Below are positions 49,801 through 63,560 of a stretch of DNA of 64,000 nucleotides, in pieces; position 1 is the first letter of the stretch, and every line of letters begins with the position of its first letter. Both the position numbers and the translations under genes were made by a program. The stretch lies in NCBI GenBank assembly GCA_947579665.1, contig OX388352.1:33226216-33290215 (forward strand), in the 5' to 3' direction. The notes beneath the pieces are model-generated. The model ran no database searches. It was not told the origin of the DNA and worked only from the letters and a program-made list of their open reading frames with translations. The DNA is from Sympetrum striolatum (Eukaryota; Arthropoda; Insecta; Odonata; Libellulidae).

Positions 49801-51829
49801 ATTAAGGAAATTATGATAGGGGATCGCACCAAATCGTTACATTTTTGTCGTTTATTTATTTTGGGGTAGATGACCTTCATAGGGCGTCTCACTTCGACTA
49901 TTTTGTAAATTTCTAGGGTTAATGAAACTACAGAAAAATATCTCCGTATGTTGGAACCATGAATCATAATTCAAGAATTTTGTCATTAAATACCGAAGGA
50001 AAATAATCGTGAACATTATTCTCGAAAATAATTTTCTAATTCATTTTTTATTATTTCCTTATACGATACGGATAATACAATAATGGTTATAACGTTATGA
50101 GTAGGAATTAATTTTAAGTGCATTGAATATTATAGTTTTAGCTTTAGGATGAATCACCATGTGAAATTTCACGTACAGTGATTTTTACACATTATTGTAA
50201 TGGAGCTTTGTAGCGAAAAGGTTTCTTTATTAGAATTTGAGCTTAAACTTACGGTTTCCTTACCTAAAATAATAAATTATCTTTGCCGAATTCCCCAAGA
50301 GTTTCAATATTTTAAGTGTTCAAGCAGGAATTCTCTTTAATGTTATCCATCAATGATTATCATAAATTAAATTTCAATTTTTTTATTTTTAAATTTCCTC
50401 TGGTAGAGGTCATTTATAAATCTCATACACATGATTAAATATCTCATAGAAATATGTGAATGAGGATGAAAACTAACATTTTTGATCCTTACTCAATGTA
50501 AGATTGAAAATTTCTGTAAAATTGTGATGTTTCCGGTTTTAAATGATGCATTACTGAAGCCCTAATATTAATGGCACTTAATAAAGATGGGATGGAGTCA
50601 AAAGTGCATCCTGCTCTACTATAATATATTAATAAGCTAAATTCGTGTCACTGTTAATGAATCATAACATGCAAATTTTAATCCTGAAATCTGTATCCTG
50701 TACTCCTCTTAGACTTCTTTCTTGAGCTGAATTTAAGAATGCTAAACAGACTGTATGTGTAATTATAATACAAACAATTTTTGTTTCTCACCCTATATAT
50801 TTTGATGATTTTTTAATAGACTAAAAAGCCTTAAAAATATACCGGATGCGCAGTTATTGAGAATTCTGCTTGTTAAATGTCTCTAGTTTATTCAATATTT
50901 CGGGAAACGTGAGATTGTTTCCATATAAGGGTCAACTTGGAACAAGTACGAGAATTTATCACCGCCTCTCAACACGGATTTACGTTTCTCTTGATTGGGA
51001 GTTAATTTTTCGATCTCGAATGATTCAAATTGATATGTTCTTCCGTTGAGAATTTGGGATATTTTCGTCAAATATCGTATTCGTATTAATGTTTCTTCCG
51101 GAATGAGTTGAAACTAATGTACTTCCTATATTTTCTCTTTTGACATTGGCTTTTTCCGTTTACTGAAATCATTCGCGGTAATTACAGTTCAGATTTGAGG
51201 CCTGATTGACTCTCGTAGTGTTTGAAGGAACCGCCAACGAGATAAGAACTTAAAAAACAAATGAGCAAAGAATTAGCATCTAAAAAAATTTGCGCGTCCT
51301 CAATATATCCGGAAGGATTCCTAATTCTATGAATCACCCACAATTTGATGATGATTAGGCTGGGTTTGCTAATTTTATCCTCAATATTGTGCAATAAGTT
51401 GCGAACGAAGTTGCCCACGAAATGCAGCTGTTTTTTAGCGCCACGCTATTCATTTTTTCTCTCCCCTCTCGTCGGATTATATCAAAAGACTCTACTGTCA
51501 TCGGAACCTTTCTTTCAATAGCTGCGCTCTATTAAGAGGATTGCATAGTACGTGAGGAATCTTTTTGGCGAGATAAGATCTTTTCATCATCACGGGATAA
51601 CGAACTAAAATTGGTCTGTTTCAGTTCTCCAAGCCGACCTGTTCCCTCACAGCCTCTTCTTTCCCTCTTAATTCCTATCCTTAACACTTACTATAATTAC
51701 CTATCCTAATATAACGTGCGTCTTCATCTGTTAATGCCCCCTCCCACCTTCTCTTCCAATCCTGTAACGGGCACACTAACGTGCCTCTTTGTCTGTGCAA
51801 TTAATTTTCAGCATCTTTTTATCTTTTTC
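46816..51829. other. Anonymous stretch
   Basis: AT-rich without a supported gene. Minus-strand sequence near 47935-47975 (CTGAAGGTGGCTCTGCTAGC) and plus-strand sequence near 49032-49075 (CTGACGAAGGC, later ACGACAAAATCG) look like degraded Penelope-like ends. Confidence 0.35.
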
Positions 51830-52200
51830 ATCATAGACTACTTTATGTGATCTTCAAATGAGCTCTTCATTAGTTACTCGATCATTTTTTGTAGCAATAC
51901 TTTTCCATTTCTTTTAATCCTCTCTTCCCCGATAATCCAAGTTTTATTGCAACTTAGAAGCTCATCTCAGGAATAGCATTTATGAACCGTTTCCTGAAAT
52001 CCACGATAGTATTACTCGTTCGGAGTTACTATTTTTCTAAAGTAGAATTCTCTTCGTTTGGGTAATTCTACCTTCTATTTCTCTCTTGCCTCTTCAACAG
52101 CTGTTTTTTTACGCAGAGGAATTCTTCGACCTCTATGAGTATCACCATTCCTAGCTCTATATGTGAATTTTTCTACCAGTTCCCGCTTCATATCGTCACT
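51830..52200 (-). pseudogene. LINE reverse-transcriptase C-terminal remnant
   Basis: Minus-strand pieces in different frames: VDFRKRFINAI (near 52000-51970), then TWIIGEERIKR, then NDRVTNEELI (51890-51857). They follow the order of the post-palm region of insect LINE polyproteins (LRKRL, ETWTL, TDR-TNEEVL), the same region that is better preserved at 3.9-4.26 kb. Multiple frameshifts and stops. No catalytic part remains. Confidence 0.6.
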
Positions 52201-55200
52201 TTTGTCGTGTTTTTAGTTGATCTTATTCTTTTTCATGTTATTTGAACAAAATTAGAGTCGTTTAATTTCCTAGAATCAACTTCATCACCTCTTAAATCAG
52301 CAAAGCAGTGTATCTTTTTAATCCTTTATACATTTACAGTTCTAACTTTGATATCAAGCTGCTATAATTTTAATTTTAACGCTATATAGAAAAGTGCGTT
52401 ATAACCGAGAAGGATTGCTGAGCAATTTTTTCACGGCGGGAACTAAATACTACAAGATAACATCTTTTACATTTTTTTCGTCAACTTTTCGGAAAAAAAT
52501 CTCAAAGATTTGTTAAATGTGAGGCAAAAGGAACTACATAGGAGTTTATATTTATGACTTGTATCTTAAAATAATTTATTTCTAAAGGAATTCGTTTCCG
52601 CATCTACTTTTTGTCGGTGTCAAAATGCAATTGATTATAATTATAAAATCAAGGGAAAATAGCGCAATATAAGTGCGCAACACAATTCTGCCACGAATTG
52701 AAACTGAGATTGGAATTTTTTTTCTTTCAGCAACGCCATCGATGTTTTCAATCAAGGGCAAGCAATGCTGAAGGCTGATGGGAACTATGTATTTAAGGCT
52801 TTCTCGTTGGATTTTCAAGTTTCAAATATTTCAGAAAAAATTACTTATAACTCTTTTATTAAATTAAATTCAGTTAAATTCATTCAATTTCATCCACTTA
52901 GTTCGCTTTTAAATTCTCTCATTAGATGGTATTTTTATAATAAACTTTTCTTGTTGAATTTTGATCCCTGAGCAATTAGAGTTTTGTATTGATTGCGTCG
53001 AAGACGACTACAATAACTCGTTTGATTAATTTTTTTACAGTTAAATTTTAGAACTCGTCTGATATATATGCAGCGAAAATTTCCATCCTCGATTGTGTCA
53101 TTTAGCTCGGCAGCAGCCTCTAGTCTAAAAAAAATAGCCTTTACATTCTAAAAAAAAATATGCCAATCTGATGTTGAAGCGTAGTTTCTCTTAACCTCAC
53201 GTGAATTATTCTATATCTTCATACTTTCCCCGCTAGCTACCATTTGGCATGTAGCCAATGGTGAATTTACCGTAAAATATAGAAAGTTTCTATCGCATAT
53301 CGTCCGTGGGAAAAAAGATTTCTGCTCTAGCAGTGCCATCAATATTTCCCTTGATTTTCTCTCAGTACCTGGTTAATATATGGGGTGATGTATTGTGTCT
53401 AAATATTATTAAAAATATTCAATTGAGGAATTTAATCCCACATTTCTCATTTGTTACATTACTATAATGTTTTGTGAATCGTATTCGAAAATAATCCACC
53501 TGTTAAATACGTACGGAGGTAGGATTTGGGTTGGTTAATGATTTCACCAGATTTTGGCCACTCCTGCCACTACTCATCAGGGATCAAAACAGTAGGAAGC
53601 CTTCTTAAATGGTCGGTTGCTTAATTTTTAACCTAATCATGTTACTGAAAAAATATATTATCATACTTATAATGAATTTTTATAAATATCATTGAGTAAG
53701 TGCTTAACGCCATTTACCATCAACCTCTATATGTTGGTCATTAACCATTGTATTGAGTGATACAAAGCTATCTTCATCAATTCAAGCTTTGGAAACGTTG
53801 CATAATTTTCTCTCTTTTATTCCTCAAAGCGGAGGTGGGTGTGTAGCGATTTACTCCCTGCTCTTCCCGCTGTTTTCTAATTCCCCTGTATACACCCTTA
53901 CCCGTACCCCTCTACGTTTGCCCCATAAATTTCAACCGTGGCCTACCTCTTCAACCTTTTTCTTCAACCCTTCCTTCCGCGACAGTCGACGTGGAGGTGT
54001 TTTGTCGACACACAACTTTGGCAAGCTAATCTCTTCTCTTCATGATTGTCTTTCACTCCATCCGATTCCTGTTAGCACATAATCGTTAGATCTTATATTA
54101 CATAATTCGGATCGATCTCGATTAATGGACGTTCAACTCTAAGAAATTACATTGCACTTCACCGACGCTCTGCGGGCTAGAATCGGAAGAAGGTGGTCTA
54201 AGATTATACTGCGAAGCGTTTTTTTGAGGGCGAACTTTGAAACTTTGCATGGGCAAACTCGAAAAACTCTATATATTAAGGTAACATAGACGTTCAAAAT
54301 TGACCAAATGTTGAAAATTGTTCGCGTCTTCAATTTTCAACGATATTCTAGCCCTTCGTTTGACGCTTCGTTTAGCTGAATGCCTCATTTTGCATTTTCA
54401 TTACACATCCATGGATCTACACTGTTTAAAAAATAGCAATGTCAGTAGACTTGCTTATTGCTGTGTATCTCGAGGTGACTTAATATGCCTTCCCCATTTA
54501 ATTTAAGAACTTCCATGTAAGACTCTCGTCTGTAAATTCAATAATACTAAATGAGTTTTCTTACTATCGTTCCTAATGAAAACCAAGAGACAGTTTTCAT
54601 TCATCGAAAATAAATGTCAAGGAAGATTATTTCGTTGTATAATTACGTAAAATATTAAGTATTATATAAAGTGAATAAAATGAATGAACGATCGCAAAAA
54701 AATCAAAATAATAGTTAAAATTAATTTTCATGTAATATAAATATTAATTCCAAGGCATTAAAGTACACTTTTTCCAATGGATAATTTTAAAAATCATTTT
54801 ATCAATGTATACTTCCATTAAAAATAATCAATTTTCGGACCGACGAGGTCCTGCAAAGAGGGTGTCAGTGTAAAGAGCGTCGGTCAAACGAAGGTCTCTC
54901 AGATCAACTGTGCAGTCTGTGGGACCCTTTCCAATCTCCTCAAATACCACAGTTCAAAGGCTTTCTCACTGGTTCAAGTTTTTGTTCACTCCACGGCAAC
55001 ATAGGTCTTCGTGCATTACCTTTCCACTTCTCTCAATGAATAATTTATGTAAATTATGAATGTCTGTTTATAAGAGAATTTTGCTTGTATTTGAGCATAG
55101 ATTCTACTCTTGAGCATTCTACTCTTGATGAGCGAGTACATTGAACTTTTTGTCATCTGCTGTATGTCAATTTATGTGTCAATGATAGGTAAATTTATTT

Positions 55201-56552
55201 TTTTTTCGAAAATTAATCTATAATTAATAAAAATCATTAATGCATTATAAATTATTCAAGAAATAGATTACGGATAGTTTGTTCATGAGAGGATAATTTA
55301 TACCTAAATCTAATGTAAAAAATAATTAATAAAAATGGAATTAAATTCTCCGAAAACAAATTAATTTAAAAAACTTGTTAATAGATAAATGAGTTATATT
55401 TAAAGTAATCGTTATGAAATTGATAAAATAATTAAATAACATATAAATGGACCATTAGTTAATTAAAGATTGATGAAATGCTGGCTCGAATTCCTGAATG
55501 TGAATTTCATCACCATGTTTCGCAGATAGTTACACTTGTAAATTTAGAAACATAAATGTCCATTTAAAATGAATAGTTTTCGTAAAATTGTAAGGTTTTA
55601 TGAAAATGGTCCAACGTCCAATTGAGTTTGTACTTCTGGATTGGAAACCTATCAAATTGGAACTATTAAGATTGTTGGATAGTGAAAGTACGTTTACTTG
55701 ACCATTGCTACTTTCTAGAACTATATTTATCGCATCACTCTGGTATTATAATTCAATTTTTAATTATTTTTTATGTACACAGAATAAATAAAGTGGTTAC
55801 ATACACTCCCTTTCACTCAATCACTGGACGATTTCCTTTGATCCGCAATTTCATTCATCTACTTTAATACCCTGAAAAACGCCTTTCTGAAAGTGGTACG
55901 GGTAATTCACACGCTTTTGTCACGGTAAATTTCAATTTCATTCAATTTACCCATAAATTTCTCCTCTCGCTACTTCTGTCTACATAAATCCGTTGTGTAC
56001 TTGCGTTAAGCGTTGATCAAGGTAGCGGTACTCGGGTATTACAGAGAAAACATATGAGTAAACTGAATGAAGTTGAATGGAGCCATTATATCTGGAGCAT
56101 GCGTAACGGAAATAAGGGGGATAGAGTCGGTAATGAGGGATAGGGGCCGTAAGAATGTCTACGTGACAAGTGTTTAGGGGAGAGTTGCCCTATTATGACC
56201 TAGGGGAAAGATAGATGCAAGAAGAATGACAAAGATGGTATAGTGAGAGAGTGTGAGAGGATCTGCTGGATGAATGGCTTGAGGGAAAGATAGTTGGATT
56301 TGGATGTGCTGTTGCAGAAAAAAGAATTCATGGCTAGAAAGGTATGTGAGAACATATGGAAAGATTAATCGTCTGAAACGGAAGAAGTATGCAAGAACAG
56401 GAGGATATTGAGTGAAGTCGCGAGTAAAAGATCGCGTCAGAACGCATACCAGAAATAGATTGTGTGATTTTTGTTTGTGTATGAACACATTGGAGCAGAT
56501 ATATTAAAAATACGATGATACATCGGCTGACAAATAACTTTGCCAACGAATT
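52201..56552. other. Anonymous AT-rich stretch
   Basis: No gene supported. Near 53545-53590 the minus strand reads CCTGATGAGTAGTGGC, then GGCCAAAATCTGG, like a decayed Penelope-type end. A pyrimidine-rich 109-codon frame at 53753-54082 shows no domain. A short inverted pair ACCGACG/CGTCGGT lies at 54840-54887. Confidence 0.35.
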
Positions 56553-56650
56553 TATCTGCCGATGAGGATATTTTTCTGTTTTCCGAACTTAGCTGACTGT
56601 AATGTATCTGCCGATGAGGATATTTTTCTGTTTTTAGGACTTAGCTTACG
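56553..56650. repeat. 52 bp tandem duplication
   Basis: TATCTGCCGATGAGGATATT at 56553 and again at 56605, each continuing TTTCTGTTTT and ending with ACTTAGCT. Confidence 0.9.
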
Positions 56651-57494
56651 ATGTTTTTAGAGCTACAAAGGCGGTCAGCTAATATTTTGAGGAATGCTAC
56701 GTACGCGATAAAATATTTTTTCATGACGAAAATTAAATTGCCCATTTCTTCCGAAATATTAACCAGTTTTGCGGCAATATCGAAATATTTGTACCATTTC
56801 AATGACTTGGAATCTCATGGGAAATTCATTTAAGGCTAATGAATGCAATTCCGGAATTATTTATCCATGCTGTCCTATATTTATTTATACACTATATTTA
56901 ACAAAGACGAAGGATATGGATTGAAGTGATAAAAAGCAAATGCATTATTGAGCGACCTACGCTTACTAGGCAAAGTGAGGAGTGAGGTAGTTTGACCTTA
57001 TTTTCCTCACTGAGACAGGATGCTATCATTAGAACAAGTCAGCATAAGACTAGCACAAACACCCTTTGAATATCCTCATAGTATTTCATAGATTATGACA
57101 AAGGGGAACTGGGCATCAATTGTACCTCGGAAGCTCCCACTCAATCACAACCATGAAGAAGACTGAGGAGAGAGTAAATGAGGTATACACTTTTCCCTAT
57201 CCTGTAAGAAAGTACATGCGGTACTAAATGTTGTCTGAGCGTTAATACACTGTATGATGTTGCCTTATTGAGCGATGACATACATTTGACCAGCTCCTCT
57301 CCCTCGCGCGTCATTGTTTGCCCTTGGACTATATTCCCAGGGTTCCATTTTCTGACTCGATTGAATTATCGACCTATATCAGAGGCAAACGCCTGATGAA
57401 TCAGGAATTTCTATTTCGGTTCTTATTGAAGACCTGGGAATAGGAACTGTACTATTAAAGCATATCCCATTTATTCCTTCCCTCGGAGGTATGT
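56651..57494. other. Anonymous stretch
   Basis: AT-rich, no supported feature. Confidence 0.35.
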
Positions 57495-57794
57495 TTACTT
57501 CGAATGTGAAACGAAGATGGAGCCCCTAAGATCCCTTCTGAGGCAGACCCTGCATTCATTCTGCTTAGAAATCAATAAATTTCTTTTTTGCCGTTTTGGG
57601 ACACGTGCGACGCAGAGATTTAGAACGATCAGATTTTTAGTGGAATCGATTGCGCCAAAATCCCTCCTACCACCTTGTACTTCGACAATTGTTGCATCTT
57701 GAAATGTAACAGCATCCCAATCGATTGCTTGTTTTGTATCCTGGCGAATTTTATTATCTCTTAAGCCCAGATAAGTTGAAGTATTTGAGTTCAA
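57495..57794 (-). other. Open frame with weak similarity to a retroelement endonuclease tail
   Basis: 99 codons. The segment AIDWDAVTFQDATIVE, then GRRDFGAIDSTKN, has the spacing of the (I/V)-(N/D)-W-...-D-E-...-R-...-EA-(I/H) stretch found at the end of GIY-YIG-type endonuclease regions of Penelope-like elements. The expected Glu is replaced (GAI). No catalytic GIY-YIG core was found upstream. The resemblance is suggestive only. Confidence 0.25.
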
Positions 57795-58427
57795 GGTTCA
57801 AATTATAACAATGACTAGAATACAACTAGTTCAATCTTTGTTGTCCTTATTTATACATTATTATAGCTCAGGAAAAGATAGCATACATAATCCTCGTGTT
57901 TTATAATTTTGAACTCAGCATTGTTTACAACCCGATGATATCTCATTTTTATGGCAAGAATATGAAATGAAACTCTTATCTTCATGTTTCCGATAACATC
58001 TTCTATCAAGAAAGGAAGAAAATAAGATCTTTACAATATATAGCATTATATTTCTTACCAACCTTCAAATAATATTCCTAGCGGCCTTGGTATTGGGGCA
58101 TAGAATTATAATAATTTGAGGTCAAATAAATAAAGTTACTTCAGCGGCGTGGATCATCATTCCTTTCTTCCTTCATCAACAGCTGCAACAAATTTGCAAA
58201 TTGATTCTATCCTCGCTAAAATTAATAGAGATTAAAATTCGATTAATAGTTAAACATAAACAAAATTGTCTTTCTCGTGGATCTTAATTCCTATCTGAAT
58301 CTATACATATATTTAATAAAGGCGCCCTCTCATCAATTATTTTGTAAAACATTGTGTAAATACGAGAGAGAAAACTAGTAGTAGTACATTTTATGAGCTT
58401 CCGTAGTTGATGTCACGTTTGCATTTG
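57795..58427. other. Anonymous AT-rich stretch
   Basis: No supported feature. Confidence 0.35.
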
Positions 58428-58505
58428 TGGCCCCCCACCAGGAATCCAATCCGGGAACACTTTCATCCCACCCGAACGCCTTGCCCTCTTGGCTATCCCG
58501 TGGCC
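58428..58505 (-). repeat. tRNA-like sequence (SINE head or tRNA pseudogene)
   Basis: The minus strand reads GGCCACGGGATAGCCAAGAG, with an A box of form TAGCCAAGAGGG, then GGCGTTCGGGTGGGATGAAA and CCCGGATTGGATTCCTGG with a decayed B box. The ends GGCC and GGCC could pair. There is no convincing anticodon arm, so not a working tRNA. Confidence 0.45.
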
Positions 58506-61500
58506 AAAAAATGGAATTTATTTCCAAAGGAAAACAACTGCTGTATCAATGATAGTATTGGACCCTTTTTAGAGGATATAGATAGCGATGAAAAAATAAT
58601 GGAAGGCTGAAGGGAAATAGATCCTTGAAGAAAGTAACGGATTGGAAAAAGATGGGAAAATAATTAGTGCTGAGTTATAGAAAAAAGATCTTACAGTATC
58701 GCGGTAAGTATATCAATGAGCTGCTACGGAAAGAGTTCGATCGTACAAATTTTGTCTTCAGTGAAAACGTTCCGATAATTTAATTATTCCTCAGATCCTT
58801 TCCTAGGGATGGAAATGACTCCAAGTAATATCGCGTCCCTAGAAGATTCCGATAACGATTAATGCAAAATTCTTTCATAGGATAAAAGACAGGCCTTGTT
58901 ATCGCAAGAATATCGGGAGCTTTTCCTCCATCATTACAGCACCGACAATCAATAACTGTCTTCTCGGACCTTCCCCAAATCCTTCCAGATAGTGATTTAT
59001 TATTTCGGGGAATGGCAGTGCTATATATGTTTTAAAAGGAGGTCACGAATTCTCAGTGGTATGCAAATAATGATTTGCTCAGAGCGTCGCTCTTGGGAAA
59101 CCTAATAAAGCTCTATCAACCAACATTCCAGAGGCAATCCAAGCTCCTCCCTTCCGATACTACGCTCTGTGCGGTTTCCAAAACAATCTACTTTAAGCCT
59201 TCTCAAAATAACTTCTCCTTAATTTTAGGGGCCCCTCTTCTATAACAGAATACCACAAATACAATTTATTGAATTAATACAAAGTTGAACCGAGAGAATA
59301 CGAGGAAAAGTTACGTGACAGGAAATCAAATCCAGATCGAAAACTTCCTCAGTGGTTATTCTAAGTCAATTAAGTTACCAAAGTCACTCACTTCGTTTTT
59401 GAGAACATTTATGGGCAAAGCGACTTGTGGCTCTGCTTTACATCGGTCACCATTGTAACGGTCCTCAAAGAGACAACCGGACTTCAAAGTGACAGTTGAA
59501 GAACTTCCAATTAAGATAAAGGCTTGGGAGGGAATTAATGGTAACTTTCCCCAAAGTTTTGAGTGCCAACAAAAATGTAAGGAATTGACGGAGATGAGCG
59601 CTCTACGCGACTGGAGTTCGAACACAAACATAAAAATTTCTGGGCGGATTCTCTCAGGATATTATGATCTTTAGCCTTCCGGTATAGTTAAAAGTTCTCT
59701 TTAAAGTTTGCCTCTAATTTTATCGCGTTTCCAAATTCTGTTGGAAAAATAAAACAATCCATAACAAAGAGATTTCAAGTCTTTTATGCTTAATTATTAA
59801 TTGGAAAATTCTCTCTCTATCTTAAGATACCCATAGATGCATGAGATAAGATAGATTCTCACTTCATGTAGATATCATAAAACTCCTTACAGAAAGGCTC
59901 GTCATTGTTATTCAAATGCCCTTTTAAACCTAACATCTTCGAACGGAGGATTGTAGTCTCACGCAAACATTTAGTATGAAAAATTGAATGCGAATACAAA
60001 AATTCTAACAAATTTGCTCGTATTTATCTATTATAAGAGTGAGTGCCTCGTTTAAGAAGATAAAGCATATTTTACGTCGAAACATCGTATAGGATTTGAT
60101 GTACTCACCCATGGCCTCAATAATAACGATGGTTTGTTTCCAATTAAATAATTGATTATTATTTATTATAAACAAATAACAGAATCTGTATTTATTTATT
60201 TGAGATTTGTAGTGCTTAAAGTTAAGGACGTATATCAATGATAGCGCCTACGTGATCCGCATGCCAAAACCATCTTCACAACCACCACTTTAGTTACTTG
60301 TGCCATAGGGTCGCCAATCACGTCCTCACAAATTGCTTGTTATGGCAACAAGAAGAGATCGTCCCTTTCGGTCACATACACAATAGATCTAACAAATCTG
60401 TATAAATATGTAAAATAAAAATTTACGAAGGTAATCCAGGCTATCAATTATGTCACATCACCTTGGCACAGTAAAAGAAGCTGCGATGGGAAAATTTAAG
60501 GAAACGGGGAAAAAATGAAATTTTCCCTCCTTAAAGGTATGTCGGCAATTGAAGAGAAAAGACTCTGGAATAAAAATATTTGTCTCAAGAGCAGAAAGAC
60601 ACTGGTGTGCCTTTCTTAAAGAAATCGTTAAGCCTTCTTCAAATAATTATTCAGAAAAAAGAAAACTGAGAATTTTTTCCCTTTATACCATTTTATTTTT
60701 CTCCGCGAAAGTTTTACTTCATATTACTTCCGGTTATTCATTTTTATGTTCTCATTGTTTTTTACTTTCCATTAGAAGAGTTGATGACAATTAATATGGT
60801 CTACTGGTGCCCTTCTAAGTGAGATTCCTTAATAACCAGAGGTTTTAAGAACATATTAAACACTCGATACGATCTTGCAAAACTAATTCACTCGAAGTAT
60901 TGTTACTATTGTATGCAGCTCTAAACAATTAATAAGCCATAACAGCGTACGTAATACCTTTCAATTAAAATTTGCTCATCCTTGAAAACCCAACAACCAA
61001 TAAACTTTGAAATATTTAGACTCGTACCTTTTCTTTAATATTAAAAACTCCTATTGCCATTTACAGCAATTGTAATCTCAACCACCAGGTCCATCCAAGC
61101 TGCAGAGTGGATGCAATAATAGCTCTTTAAAGGGAACGCTTTAATATATTTCCTAAAATACTAGAAAACGTAGATAATGACTTAAAACATTAGTATACTT
61201 GAAGTACCGTCTCCAGCACTTCCTTACTTACTTCTATTTTCTCTAAGCGAAAACTGTCACTGTAAATGGGGACGTATACATCCTCTAATTTCTTCGTACA
61301 AGAGAAAATATGAATTATTTCCCTATGGAAAAATTAGTCATTGAATTTAATTTGATATGGAGTATTCGCGTATGAAATCATACGTAGGCGCAAAGTAGAT
61401 CGAAGTAGATTCTACGGCGCATAGTTTCCGCGCAGATTCGTTGAGGAGGGTTTTTATACTCCTTGAATTATTTCCGCTTTTTGTCAACTCATTTGTTTCC

Positions 61501-63455
61501 GGTTTGCAAGAGTTGGTTGAATTCTTTCTTGGTTTGCGCTCTTCAGTTCGCTCCCAGTAGCCGCGTACTGCGAACAATCGGATGTCAGTGACTAAAATAT
61601 GATACGATTTCACCTGTTTCAATGCAATAAATGTACATTTTAATTCGGTATTAAACTGAATTTTCTTGTATTTTTTGAATCATTGAAGATTAAATTATTA
61701 TTACATAGATCGTACTAATGTAATTTCATTACGTAATTGTACGTGGCAGCAAAATATAGAGCAAATACCACAATTTTTTTATTGCATATTCTACAATAGA
61801 TAATCAGCCTGCCATGCCTTTTTAATTTATCTAAAATTTACGTTGCGTTTATCAAAGCAGAATGGATATGGGCATTTCACCAAAAGAGGCACTAAAGTTT
61901 ACAGCTGATATCACACTGGTCTCCCTCACGTCGTTGATAATACCTTAAAGATAATACCAGTAAACATTTAAAAGAACGAAAATTTGGATGATACCTTCTT
62001 AAGGGTTTCGGTTCCAAGCAGTTTCTATCCACTGTTGTAATTGAAAACTAGCTTCGCCTTCCTGCTACATATTATCATAATAATTTTGCTCGTCAATATA
62101 TAAATTTAATATCAGATATATTTTGCAATGATTTGATGGTATGTTAAGTAAAACAGCCGGAGCACAGGTTGCATAAAAGTCCCAAAATATAAATACATAA
62201 GAATATTAAAGTATTTCACAGAATTAAACAATCTAATTTTATTTATTATTTATTTTATTTTCATACTTCTGGTTATTTTCATACTTCGGGATCACATTAC
62301 TGAGAAGTAAGTGCTTCCATGGTGGTATTCATAAAGGACTGCGAGAAGAATATTTAAATAAGATAATAAGATTAAATACTTGATGTAACTATTCACAAAG
62401 TGTACATTATCCACCGTAGTTAAAGAAAGTTAAAATCCAGCGCTAAACTTTACGCATACGCGTATGCGGTCATGATATCTGTACTCAGATAAGTTTTTCC
62501 TAATAATTACATTTTTCTTATCTTTAACTTCCTTTACGAACGAAAATCCAAACCAAATGTAATGGATTTTGTGGTCAAGTGTATATCTCAGCTACAATAA
62601 ACGAACCACATGAAAAAATGGAAGTTTTGATTAACTAGATAATTAAAATATCAAAATTTCGTCACCTTAAATGTTAACACTACCATTCGAAATTTTGGGT
62701 GCACTATGGCATGATATAAAAGACGGCGTCAAGAAATAGATGCGCAATCTTTTGGTGTGTTTGTTTTTGCCCCAATAACGCGCTGAGCGTGGTCATTTAA
62801 AGACACCGCTTCCTAGAAGAAAGGAAGCTGAGGTTTCTCTTCCCGTGGTACACACAACCTTCACGTGTTCGCTTAATGATATGATTTGGCGTTCTTCTGA
62901 GGCTGTGCTTTTTCCTGTCCTTCGCTATATGCGTATCCTCACGAGGAAGTGTACGTGAAACAGGGATGTTATTGTTAAGAAAGCGTTAGCTACCATAAAA
63001 AGGCGCTCTAATAAGCATGCTATCTTCCATTCCAAGAAACGTTTCTTACGCCTCGGGAATAATTTAGCTCGGGTCAGTTGTGAGGATTGAACTCTTGTAA
63101 ATGGAGCATTTAAACGCGGTACACGCACAGCAGATATAGAAATTACGTTTCTCATTATTTCTAAAGGTCCTTCCTCGAAAAACGTATTCGGCAAAAATGT
63201 ATTCCTTACGCGAAATTGAAGCTGTCTATCATTCTTGGAAAATTTTAACACCTTAAATTCCTAACTGTAGCGCTGCCAGCCACGCACATGATGGAATGTT
63301 TATCCAGATTGGATACTAGACCATTCACTACTACCACTAGTTATCCCAATTGAGTATTAAATACATTGCAGGGTTCATCGTAAATATGACTAGACTTGCA
63401 TTCCCTTAAGAATCAACGCATTGATGTATCGGCAATTTGTAAACGAATTTTCGAC
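58506..63455. other. Anonymous AT-rich stretch
   Basis: Short overlapping frames on both strands only (for example 59356-59631, 61347-61622 and 62925-63251, all minus). No domains, splice-site series or repeats recognised. Confidence 0.35.
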
Positions 63456-63500
63456 CTGACGATGATTTTTCACTGAAGAGTCATCGTTAGGTCTAAAAAT
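63456..63500. repeat. Hairpin, 13 bp stem
   Basis: GACCTGACGATGA (from 63456) pairs with TCATCGTTAGGTC (to about 63492), 12 of 13 Watson-Crick. It lies directly upstream of the hammerhead-like motif and carries a similar CCTGACGATGA string. Confidence 0.7.
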
Positions 63501-63510
63501 AAATACGTAT

Positions 63511-63560
63511 TTCACCTGATGATGTTACCCGGTAACGAAACAGGTTTTTTTACAAAAATT
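63511..63560 (+). other. Hammerhead-like motif, isolated Penelope-type end
   Basis: CTGATGA (63516-63522), T, a perfect stem GTTAC-CCG-GTAAC, GAAA (63537-63540), then CAGGTT. ACCTG (63514-63518) can pair with CAGGT (63541-63545). The box order and the extra T before stem II are the same as in fold-back element 1. Whether the RNA cleaves is unknown. Confidence 0.45.

Noticed and set aside
53753..54082. 109-codon frame as a possible gene
   Set aside because: Ser/Pro/Phe-rich from a pyrimidine-rich tract, with no motif, no homologue recognised and no splice context.
62925..63251. 108-codon minus-strand frame as a possible gene
   Set aside because: No domain or conserved pattern; composition fits chance in a locally balanced region.
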